From: Paragyromitra xinjiangensis
Taxonomy: Eukaryota > Ascomycota > Pezizomycetes > Pezizales > Discinaceae
DNA length: 64,000 nucleotides
Assembly (NCBI GenBank): GCA_038503065.1
Contig: JBCAMK010000017.1
Coordinates: 1,663,170-1,727,169, forward strand
Direction of reading: 5' to 3'
Shown piece by piece: positions 46,486 to 56,240 of the stretch; position 1 is the stretch's first letter, and each line of letters opens with the position of its first letter. The notes under the pieces are model-generated. The model did no database searches and was not told the origin of the DNA. It worked only from the letters and a program-made list of their open reading frames with translations. Both the position numbers and the translations under genes were made by a program.

Positions 46486-47375
46486 CTATATCTTTACAAC
46501 GATGGCATCTCGTGGGCTACCAGAATTTTTCGCTGCTGCATTCACCAGTTGGGTTCTCCTTCCGCCAAACATGCGGAAAACGATACCGGGGTCCATAGCT
46601 GGGGAGGTGAGGGAGGCCTTCTGTGGGGCAGCCTCCTCCGCAGCCTTCAGTAGCCTTAGGTGTACATGGCGGGATGTATCTTCCGGGTTTAGCTTGATCA
46701 TTACGTTGTTCTAAGAACTTGGTTCGCACAGCTTCGTATTGCTGTTGAGATTTGTCGTAGAAGGGGGTAGTGGTTCTATAAGGTGAATGCACATGGCTAA
46801 ATAGGAGGGGAGGTCGCACGCGCCAAGGTGTTTTCCGCAACTCGTTATAGGAATTGCTATCGCCTGAAAGGTAGCGTGTCGGAGGGTGACGATGATATCC
46901 GTGTCGTCAGGTATGAAGTCCCACGGCACAGAATCATCGCACGAGTGTCCAAATGTGGTGTTCTTTGACAGTGCAAGTGATTTGGGCGACCAAAATACCT
47001 TAAGGACCCGTCCATGCACCTCGACCTCTGTAATCTCATCTTCGGGGTAAATCACTCCAAACTCCCTCGCTCGGCGAAATGCTGCCCGGCACTCCTGACG
47101 CTCATACAGACCATCGCATTCCCGCACGTCACAGGCGTCACAGTTTTGATCCAAGGATCTATCATGGTTCCCACCGACGACTATCTTGTGATTGGGTGGG
47201 GGAGTTTTTGGAGGTGAACAAGGCGTTCTATGAACTGTGCCGTGCGTCCTTCGGAAAGATCACCAGCCACGATAAGCATATTCCCAGGAGGGATACTGAT
47301 TTTTGAGAGAGGGATAGTGTACAGGTCGCTGATTGGAGCAACTGTGATGGTTGGCACAATAAATGGTAAGTACAT
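46486..47375 (-). pseudogene. Calcineurin-like metallophosphoesterase, frameshifted
   Basis: Successive minus-strand stretches spell a fungal metallophosphoesterase broken into at least three frames. The first (47181-47375) contains IPPGNMLIVAGDLSEG and ends LPHPITR at a stop. The second, in another frame, has HKIVVGGNHDRSLD (the GNHD metal-binding block), then FGVIYPEDEITEVEV and WDFIPDDTDIIVTL. A third has FSHVHSPYRTTTPFYDKSQQQYEAV. The C-terminus (ending 46486) has TQLVNAAAKNSGSPRDAIVV. The first metal motif reads SDLY instead of SD(T/L)H, and the usual VTHxPP motif is altered to VTLRH. A (TAG)n microsatellite lies at its 5' side. The gene is clearly non-functional unless the assembly is wrong here. 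Confidence 0.72.
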
Positions 47376-47376
47376 T

Positions 47377-47408
<32 letters not shown>
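47377..47408. repeat. (TAG)n microsatellite
   Basis: Ten uninterrupted TAG units plus a partial unit, at the 5' edge of the broken metallophosphoesterase. Confidence 0.9.
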
Positions 47409-49711
47409 ATTCATTTACGTATCCAACCCCAATAAATGTTAAGTAAGAGGCAAAACGAGCCAAAATTGAGGACATGATCAGTGAATTAGTCCTTATAAAC
47501 TGCTCTCACGAATTCGTTACTGTTCAAGGTTGCCATAGCTGGAGATTTCAAGCCCTGGGACTTATCTCGTGGATTGGTAGCCCAGTCGAGAATGAGTCAC
47601 AGGTCAGTAGCCACGACCATCGTTAGAGAGCGAAGGATAAGTGAAAAGAAGGCATGTGCTAAGAACCTGTATAGAGGTAGCCTGCATTTGATTGCTATAG
47701 CGCGTGCAACCTTAGACCTAGACCACCTTCCGTTGGCCGATATTCCAACACCCACAACGAGCGAAATCTCTCAAGAAAAGCTAAATAGTCTAGGTTCATA
47801 GTATCAAAACTCACTAGCTTTTTATAGGGCAGGACAAACAGTGGTTGTGGCGGAATAAAACTTCAATTTTGGCTGTAAAAAGTGCAAATGGAACATTCTA
47901 AAAGGTGCTGTAGGCATGATAAGATGTACGCAGGGAGAGTCCATATCATATTTCTCTCTTAGGGGCAAATTAATGCATATGCAAAAGGTCAAATTGAGAG
48001 CATTATTTGAATAAGAAAATTCCCAAGAACAATTGGTGGTGAAGATGTCAAATGTAAAAAGTTTTGGTAGGAGAGAGGCTGATTTTGGTGAGGCTATTGT
48101 AAGACAGAGGTGTTCCACACACAAAAATGATTGGTCGAGGTTTAAGCTTACACGCGCCATAGCTAAAGGGAAAACTTTATTATTGATAGCTATAGAGCCC
48201 GCGAAAAAAACTCTAGCAAATGGCTTGCCAATATCTCAGAGCAGTTCTCTATCGCTCTGAGTATATGTCGGTCAGCCCGGACTACAACAATAGGCTCTGG
48301 AAGTGCACATGGCCGTGGAGGGTGCGGGTTGCGCGACGTGGCTTTGTCAGGGGCATTTCCGGCATGTCAATGTTGATAGATACCGAGTGATAGGTTATGA
48401 ACATTAATTCGGGGATGGATATATATATATCGATAGCTGATAGACTCTTTATTTAGCACCTAGAGGCCTACTGGCTATGATACTACGCACTAGGGTCCAT
48501 AGATCTCATGCCTGGAAGACGCATACTAAAGTGAATATCCGAACACCCGACCTAGTTCCCCCCCTACAAGAAAACACTCAACTATTAACTACGACAAACG
48601 AAATAACTACCCTAAGCTTAACAATATAACCCGTAAAAGATATGTAATTCGCTTGGGATGGATATATCCTGAGGTATACTTTTATTCTAACTTCCAGCTA
48701 CAAGTGGGGAATGTGAGGCGAAGAAACCTAGGTTGTTTGTTTCGACGGTTATTCGTTCCGGGCCCAAAACACCATTGCCCTCATCTCGGTAGCCAATCTT
48801 GAGTCATACTTATTTGATGGTTTTACTAGCCGCACGTTAGGAAAAGCTTAATAATTCCTGAACCGTTCTCGTAGTCTTGTAGGAATTTCGTTTTTGAGAA
48901 CGAATGGAATTAGAGCAATAGTGGTATAGAGTTTCTACCAGAGATACGATATTCTAGTAGGGCACTGATGGGTGTGATGGTTTCCGAGCAAGATCTGATG
49001 TGTGGCGGTGGTGTCAAGTCTTCCTCCTGCAGCCGTTTATCACCATGTGACTGCGTGAAGTGACGCTCCGGGAGGTGAAGTATTCTACTTCAAACGAATT
49101 TTCAGGTGCCATCATCCTCTGTGCATCTGGTGGAGGTCTTGACGATACAAATACATGGTGGCATATTATGCCCCTGACGGGATAGTATTAGGCAGAAAAG
49201 GAAAGGTCGGATTTCAGATGACAGATTTTATGGTAAATGGAGAAAGGTCTGAGATTCTGTCATCACAACGAGAACATTACCGAAACGTGAGAAGGTTCAT
49301 ATTGATTTTGAATGAAGACGATTCTACCACCACCCCACGTCTTCCCTGCCCTGCACAGTACTACGCGCCTCATGAACAGTCTTCCTGAAGAAACCCTAGC
49401 AAGAGGCTGAAGAAACTATTTCCTTCTGCATTCCCTCGAAAAACCCATTGCCCCAGGCTTGAGGTTAGGTTTTCATGAGAGCAGTCTGGTAATAAGAGAC
49501 TCTAAATGCGAGACTACGTATCTTAACTCTAGCAATTTCTCCCAACTCTATTTTCTCAAACCAAGACCTAGCCCAAGTGAAACATGATCCAAAGGGGCCT
49601 CTCATTAGTGAACTTGCAATAACATCCAGAAATCCCTAAAGGTAGATATCACATACCAACTAGTTATAACTAAACCGCTCTAAATACCATGGCCCAAGGT
49701 GTTATTATAAG
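47409..49711. other. Intergenic, no recognised gene
   Basis: No family recognised; openings do not exceed 112 codons. A short (TA)n run occurs near 48420-48430. The last few hundred bases flank the tRNA gene. Confidence 0.5.
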
Positions 49712-49796
49712 TCTCTGGTAGTATAGTGGTTAGTATACTCGCCTGTCATTGGCTTAAATGTTCGCGAGTGACCGGGGTTCAATTCCCCGCCAGAGA
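49712..49796 (+). tRNA. tRNA-Asp (GTC) with a 14-nt intron
   Basis: The seven-base acceptor stem TCTCTGG pairs perfectly with CCAGAGA. The A box (TAGTATAGTGGTTAGTATA) and B box (GGTTCAATTCC) are intact. The anticodon GTC is at 49745-49747. Bases 49749-49762 (TTGGCTTAAATGTT) interrupt the anticodon loop one base 3' of the anticodon, the standard position for a nuclear tRNA intron; removing them restores the stem CTCGC/GCGAG. A T-run (TTTTT) seven bases past the gene is the expected RNA polymerase III terminator. Confidence 0.95.
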
Positions 49797-49802
49797 GTTA
49801 AG

Positions 49803-49807
49803 TTTTT
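49803..49807 (+). terminator. RNA polymerase III terminator
   Basis: TTTTT a few bases downstream of the tRNA-Asp gene. Confidence 0.7.
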
Positions 49808-49959
49808 GCTGCTGTGACTCTTATACGGTTGGTTCCGTTTTCCTTTGGGATTCTAAGATTAGAAAGAAGACGTAGGTTAGCTAGCATTATAGAGGAAGGG
49901 TGCATTATGGATGAAGGGTGCATCAGAACGGAGGGGGGAAGCCTTGGTTCTTAAGTTTG

Positions 49960-50020
49960 TGTTTTGGTGAGTCAGAGAAGCGCGTGGTGGGGAGGCTCGG
50001 TTATTCCTGCCGCGCGCCCC
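49960..50020 (+). repeat. Dispersed repeat, copy 1
   Basis: Contains GAAGCGCGTGG(TG)GGGAGGCTCGGTTATTCCTGCCGCGCG, shared with a copy near 54690-54741 in the same orientation. It lies about 165 bp past the tRNA-Asp gene. Possibly a remnant of a retrotransposon end; the full element was not defined. Confidence 0.55.
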
Positions 50021-51487
50021 ACTTTCGGGCATGATACCGCAATATCTCGTTTGTATTGTCCGTTTTGGGGAAGTAATTCGGCGGTTCGGCAATCAATTCT
50101 TGGTAACTTTGTCAGTTTGATAGGGTCAATTTTAGATACCTAGCCTGGCCGCGTTCAATATAGGAGAGGTATTATATTCCGGGATCACAAAAGGACAGAA
50201 ACGTGGCGTGACATCCAAGGAATATGTAGAAAGGATGAGCTAGGTATGTATAGCCGCCCAGGTGATAGACAGACAGCGTGCCGCGGGGCCACAGCTCCAT
50301 TACAACCCCTAACCCTCACAGCGCTGTTTCACTCTAAAGAATCAGAATCTTGCTGAGCACTGTTCACCCAAAACCGTGATTCCAGGTAGACTGATTCCAG
50401 GCTAGCTGTAGATACTATAGAAAGCATCCACTATCTCGTATCTGTTGGTGTCATGGACTCAACCCACCACACTAAAATAGTGAATTTATGCCAACTCTGC
50501 CTATAGCCTTGTATTTGATGTCTGTCTTTAACCTTTCCCCGTGCTTGCACTTAAACCTTTCCTCTCTAGCCCACCGCCCCGTACCAATATCTATTTACTG
50601 CTTGTATGGCTACCCCTTCGAGTTCTCTGGGAATTGATATCTAGCTGTCCTAGTACTGCCAATCCCCCCCTTAATATAGTACTTCAGCAAGGTTTCATGC
50701 TCCATGCAATCACAAATACCTATGACAGGCTGTTCAAATATCACCAAAAAGTAAATCATGTTATATCACTCGGGCTAAGGGGTTAGGGTTGTGCTGGAGT
50801 CCGCTTCCAGTTATAAGTATACTAAGAGGTAGGAGCTAAGGCTTAGGAAACTTTAAAGCTCCGTGGGGAAATATGGCCTTCAGCTAGCTCACAAAGGCAG
50901 AATTGAGGGGACACGGGAATTAGTATATAGGGAGAGCGTATAGGAGCTACCGTTTGATCAGGTGATCGTGTCCCTCCGCGGCGTGTTGCTCCAAAAGGTC
51001 GATTGCCAAGATGCTAAACCGCCCGAGGAGTCGAATCCGGACTTTTGGATCATACGTTTTATTATTTGGGCTGCAATTAGTAACCCTAAATCCGAGTTGC
51101 AAGCGGCAACGGTAGAGAGGGCTGCTAGGTAATAGAGGAATTCAAGCATCTTATCTCGGAAATACTGATTTGGTTCGTTGGTATGGTCATAGCTACTATA
51201 TGTATTTATACCGAGCGCACGCGTTGTTGAACCTCCCATTCTAGGTTTCGATTTTGGGGGTTGGAGTGCCATTCGCAACGAGAAAGAGCAAACGAGCAAG
51301 GGTAAGTGGTCTAGATTCAGTTGGCAAAGATTTAGGGGATGGAAGGAGGGGTTTTACTCTATGAGGAAGCACGATAGGGCTGGGATGGATGAGATGAAGA
51401 AGCAGGTAAAATTGCTAGAAATATGGGAAAGGTTCTCTACAAGTGAAATACTTTTATTACAGCATAACGTGTTAATAATGGTTGTTT
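50021..51487. other. Intergenic, no recognised gene
   Basis: Telomere-type motifs in opposite orientation lie at 50306-50316 (CCCCTAACCCT) and 50779-50790 (GGGGTTAGGGTT). A 113-codon minus-strand opening at 50958-51299 has no known motif. Confidence 0.45.
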
Positions 51488-52509
51488 TTATATTCCAGCC
51501 TTGACTCCCTTCTTCTGCCATCGGCAGTACATCCGCCATATCGCTAGGTGTTCCACGCGCCGATTGAAGTAAAGAACGTAGCACCCCTGCTCACTCGAAG
51601 CAAAAGAATCATAGAAACTTTCATAAAACCCCAGACAAACCCCTCTAGCCTCCTCTAGTATCTGCAAATCTCGAAGATCATTCAACTTAAGCCCTAGTTT
51701 TATTTGCTAATAACTGCTCTTTGAAATAGGCCCTCGCCCAGATATGTCTCCGAGCCAGTTGTTCTACCGATAGGTAGGTTTTCATCCTCCCCTCGGCTTT
51801 TCCAGTCCAGAACTGCCATGCATTTGATGATGGCTCGAGCCGAGCTGAAATTGCTCCCAAGAACGACCAGCTGCCATTAGCCGCACGATCCGGTGCTGGG
51901 TCATAGCGAATCTCTAGTGGTTTTTTGGCAGCCGAGAAGTAGACGGCGATGATAAAAGTTGTCATTCTGTAGACGCGGGATTTGGCGGCAATAGATCTAG
52001 ATAAGAAATATAATATCTTTTCAACAAATTCCAGCACCATTTCCGCAACATCGCGTGGTCTATCCTGAAGTTATGATAACAGCCACCCAAATGGTTAGGA
52101 TGAAGATTGTAAGTATGTTCGTCTTTCTTGGCTTCGAGAGGAGGGCGCCGGCCATAATGCGCTTTTTCTTAGCAAATTCATCAACAGCTTGGTTATACAC
52201 CTCTTCTACCTCGTTTTCATCCCTTCCATCTCTAGTTAGCTATATAAGCCTTTGAGGTTCTCCTTATAGTTTCACATACCTTAACATCAGTTCGGTATTC
52301 ACGTCCAACACTGGGCTGACCATTATTCCGGTCTTTGGACTATAGGGAATAGCATTATAGGAGGTATCAATAGCCCTTATCCAGGCTTGTTCGGCATATT
52401 GCCATAGCATTGCTGCCTTCCGGACTGTATCATCTAGTTGATAATCTGCTTCGAAGTTTGCAGGTCCGTCGTCGTCTGTGCTGAAAATCTGGGAGACTAA
52501 GCTGCTCAT
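51488..52509 (-). pseudogene. Unrecognised multi-exon gene with an apparent single-base frameshift
   Basis: Exon 1 (52280-52509) starts MSSLVSQIFSTDDDGP and ends at a GTATGT donor. A short exon follows from 52231 (reading DGRDENEVEE or slightly longer), then a large exon from 52064. The large exon contains DVAEMVLEFVEKILYFLSRSIAAKS and LEPSSNAWQFWTGKAEGRM, then QLARRHIWARAYFKEQLLANKTRA, which stops at a TAA. One base out of frame, the protein-like reading continues LNDLRDLQILEEARGVCLGFYESFYDSF and RVEHLAIWRMYCRWQKKG to a stop at 51488. I do not recognise the family. Either a one-base insertion near 51685-51690 has broken the gene or the assembly is wrong there. Confidence 0.45.
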
Positions 52510-53740
52510 TGATTAGGGTCGAATTTTAATGAGATATTATCGTCGATGTATGGAAGGATGTTTCTGCACTCGAAGACTTAGGAGACTGGTGGTGTATGGC
52601 ATGCAATGTCGTTTCGAATCACGCTGGCTGTCACTCGCGATCGGGTTAGGGTTGTTGGGTGTATGGGTTCTAAAGTCCAAACCGACCCACTCTACAAGGT
52701 GTGAAAATGAACTAGTAAATACACCAACCTAAAAATGCCTAGGTGAATGCATCAGCTGGGCAGGATTCGAAAATTTATCTTAATGGGGGCGAATGAATTA
52801 ATATTTTTATGGAAAAATACATCGGTGTCTGTATAGAAAAACCAGTCTGTTAATGCATCAATAAATATATCGGTAAATACATCGGTAAACAGTTCATACA
52901 CCTTAAAGTTGGGTTTGAATTGGGCTGAGGTGCGCCACATAGTTAGTATACAGCTCAGCTTCACGAGATATTAATATTGGTTACCACCTGGTAGTAAACG
53001 AATCAGCGCTGGGCATTCATTTCTTCTTTCTCGGATCATAAACTTCAATTTATACAATTGTGCTCAAATAGACTGCCATAATATGGTAACTAGTACAAAA
53101 CGGTCGGGTTCCATACCCGTAATTCTGCCCAATACGAAGGGTTGAATAGGAATATAGGTCGGTCTATAGGAAGGGAACCCCGTGTTTAGGAAGTTTCTAT
53201 CATAGGGACAGGCGACGATAACACCACAGAACCTTTACCCATACTTGTAATTCTTTCTTGAAGTGGGACATACAATTCTCTTCCCTTGCGGTGAAGGTGA
53301 AGAGGAGTGCATGAAAGTGGTCTCGATACCCGACTCGTCGCTACATGCAGTGTCTTTTGTAAATGTACCACTCATGTAGGGCTAAATCTAGCGGCAAGAG
53401 CGAGTGAAATTGCAATTATTTTATATTGGGATGACCGAAAAAAACCAGCCGTTCCTTATCCTCCCACTCAGAAGATCTTCCGAGGAAGGGATGGGACTAA
53501 GCAACCGCTAGCCTACTTGGATATAACTAGCCTGTTTCATCGACGACCACCCATCTATTCCCTGACCACTCTGCATCTGTTGCAGTTCTCCAACCTGGCC
53601 TGTCACCAAAATCCGTGTCGTATCTCGGGGAAATCTACAAGTACGGTGCTATACTGAGGTACAACCCTTTCGAGAGGCGAAGACGTAGAAAACCCAGCTA
53701 ACATAACTCCAGCCCCGCCGCGTACTATATCTTCGGCCGT
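52510..53740. other. Intergenic, no recognised gene
   Basis: A telomere-type motif, GGGTTAGGGTT, lies at 52643-52653. A 116-codon plus-strand opening at 53307-53657 matches no known family. Confidence 0.45.
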
Positions 53741-54175
53741 CCCCTGATCCCTCGGGCACATTTCTCCCTGACATACGAAAACATCAACGCCGTCCTTGGA
53801 ATCTTACGGCGCGTCTAGGATGACATCTCGCTCATTCTGAAATTCCTCTCGCTGTTTGACCCATTCGAGGAAGGCCGCCGTCTTTGCCACGATGCGACAC
53901 GAATGCTGAAGGTATCAAATGAGTGTTTTGACAGCATCTGCATGGAAAGCTCGGCAATGTTGCATTTCTGGGTTGAATATGATGGAATAATTAGCCGCTG
54001 GTCCCTTACCAACGAGCAGATTGCGTATGGGAAAAGACAGTTTGAATACTGGCTAGATAGTGAAACGCGGAGGAGGGAGGCGCTGTTGAAAGAAGATGAG
54101 AGCAAGAGGATCTACGAGCTGGGAGTGCAGTACTTAGAGCGGAGGGGGGTCTTTCGGCCTTCAACCAACTCTTAG
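53741..54175 (+). pseudogene. Unrecognised protein gene with an internal TAG
   Basis: One continuous frame reads IFGRPLIPRAHFSLTYENINAV, then LGILRRV, a TAG at 53816-53818, DDISLILKFLSLFDPFEE, GRRLCHDATRMLKVSNECFDS and on to a charged helical C-terminus (YGKRQFEYWLDSETRRREALL) ending at 54173-54175. The reading is protein-like on both sides of the stop, which fits a CAG to TAG change. The 5' end is not found. An alternative is a short intact gene starting at the ATG at 53903. No family is recognised. Confidence 0.45.
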
Positions 54176-54685
54176 TTATCTAGGGAGTTCTAGCCGCTGG
54201 CATCGTTGGTCGACGCATCTAGTGGTGGTTCGCAACAGACCTGGTTGAGGAAATTACAGTTCCATTGTCGTGCGATTTGGAAGAGGATAGCAATATCCTC
54301 TTGACTTTTTTTCTTCCTTTTTTAGCCGTGCGGGTCCGTGAGAGCCAGAACTTTGAATAAAAGTTATAAGAAATTTGAACCGATTCGCCGGCACAATGCC
54401 CCGGTATTTTACTGCTCAAGCCGCAGCATTAGACAGCGGAAAAACTACTAGGTACGGCGAAGAGGCCTACCTTGTGGTCACGCTATTCGGCATATCTCCA
54501 TTTGCACAAAACAAAACATCACCCAAAGGAGCCAAGTATTGGGTGAACAATAGGTATGCGAAATTAGAGAGACGTCTGACGGCTACTAAATTTTCAATGT
54601 TACAGTACCTAGGAGTACTTTCAATTTGTATTGGGAGTGTTGTCACGCCCCCCATACTAATGGTTGTTCTGGTGCACTTTATCAC
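54176..54685. other. Intergenic, no recognised gene
   Basis: A 174-codon opening (54375-54899) runs from here through the second copy of the dispersed repeat; because it simply translates the repeat it is not called a gene. Confidence 0.5.
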
Positions 54686-54745
54686 GTTTTGTCACGCAGG
54701 GAAGCGCGTGGGGACGGCTCGGTTATTCCTGCCGCGCGTTAAAGT
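54686..54745 (+). repeat. Dispersed repeat, copy 2
   Basis: Shares GAAGCGCGTGGGGACGGCTCGGTTATTCCTGCCGCGCG with the copy at 49960-50020, with a few base differences. It is preceded by TGTCACGCCCCCC near 54642, which could be part of the same element. Confidence 0.55.
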
Positions 54746-54919
54746 ACGAGCGGGAAAAGCCGAATCCATATGCAAGCTACTAGCCTTGGACACACCAGCT
54801 TCGCCTTGCTGGCCTCACCAACACCTTCCTATTATAATTATAGCAGATCCTGAAAGGCAGAGCGAGTATCTGGCAATGTGGCGGATTTGGGTTGGTTAAG
54901 ATTCCGCACTCTACGAGAT

Positions 54920-55024
54920 TGGGCTGGTGACGAACAGGGGTCTAGAGAGAAGTAAAGCAACGAGTATCAATGGCTCAAGGCCAGTTTTTCCTGCTGTTCA
55001 AGCCCTGTTCGTCGCTGGCCCAGT
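54920..55024. repeat. Short inverted repeat (about 20-bp arms)
   Basis: GGGCTGGTGACGAACAGGG at 54920-54938 pairs with CCCTGTTCGTCGCTGGCCC at 55002-55021 with two mismatches. A further partial copy, CGTCGTTGGCCCAG, follows. It may be a small foldback element or MITE. Confidence 0.5.
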
Positions 55025-56053
55025 TTCGTCGTTGGCCCAGGAGCGACTGTAGAGCAACGATCCTAACAATAAGGTTAGGGTTTTAACTCAAGGAATTGGG
55101 TTCTTCATTGCGGGATCTGGCCACTACATGTATAAATGGTGGAACGAACTAACCGCCCTAGCGCCCGGGCCCGGTTGTGTGAATACCTTCCAGCAAACTC
55201 TACCATAGGAGATGCTCTCGGTACTGGTTTGCATTGAAGCTATAAGCGGCCACAACACGTCCCACTTTAAAGCTGGGGTGTGGGGGTAACAAAATTTTAG
55301 TGAAGACTAAAAGGAGAAAGAGTTATTGTGACAATAGATAGTCGTTTTTTGGAGGGAGTTACATGTAGTCTGGGTAGATTCGGTGGAGATGAAAGCTGGA
55401 AAGAGATGAAAGGCAGGAAAGATGAGAAATTGAAGCGTCTAAAATCTCGTTTATAGAACTAGTTTCTAATAAATACTCGAGGAAATAGTAAAGTACATAT
55501 ATAGTGATATGCCTTCCTAGAGAATCCTAGAGAAGTCTCCTCCTCGACCTGTCGTGGTAAATGCTTCATTGTTTATCGGTGAAAAGTCGTGAACTCTATA
55601 TCTTCGATGCTGGAAATAGTTCCTGTGATGTACTAGTTGGATGGGGTACTAACATTGATCTGGTTGCAGAAACTGTGTTACTATTGTAAATGAGCTTGAG
55701 GCTATTGGAGGTGAAGGAGGAAGTCAAAGTAATATTCTCAGTTTGCCGCTTTATTGTAGCTAAACCTCGCAAAGCTCTTCTGGTGCCATTCCGCTGCTGT
55801 TAGGTCTTTCGTAGCTGAAAATTACGTTCCGGATAATGGTATCGGTTTCATCTCAAATAACCTTATGTACACTGTTAAATTCACCCCAGATTATGATTAG
55901 GTTATTTAGTTCCCAGATTCATCCTATATCTCCATTTGGGCTCCTTCCGAAACCTACTTCAAGAGCGGAGAGGAAATACCTGAATTAATAGGTGATGTGT
56001 TTGGCTCTGTTACACATTAATAAACACGAATTCTTCTTGGCGAATATTGGCAC
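55025..56053. other. Intergenic, no recognised gene
   Basis: A telomere-type motif, GGTTAGGGTTTT, lies at 55073-55084. Nothing else recognised. Confidence 0.45.
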
Positions 56054-56240
56054 AAACTTGGTCATAACGAAGTGGCCTGGACTGAGGCCGCATGATAGAA
56101 TAAACATCTCAATTGGCGCGACCGACTTCAGACTTAGTTACAAGCAGTAAATAAGCAACCCAAGCCCTTACTCGCAGCCATTCAAAATGTGGGTATGCCC
56201 TGCAGTCTCAGTCCAGGCCACTTCGTTATGACCGAGTTTA
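56054..56240. mobile_element. Small MITE-like element with 33-bp inverted ends
   Basis: The left end AAACTTGGTCATAACGAAG, then TGGCCTGGACTGAGGC, is mirrored at the right end (complement AAACTCGGTCATAACGAAG, then TGGCCTGGACTGAGAC), with only two mismatches. The interior of about 115 bp is non-coding. No target-site duplication could be fixed, so the superfamily is open. Confidence 0.62.

Noticed and set aside
54375..54899. 174-codon plus-strand opening
   Set aside because: It runs through the dispersed repeat and matches no family; more likely chance.
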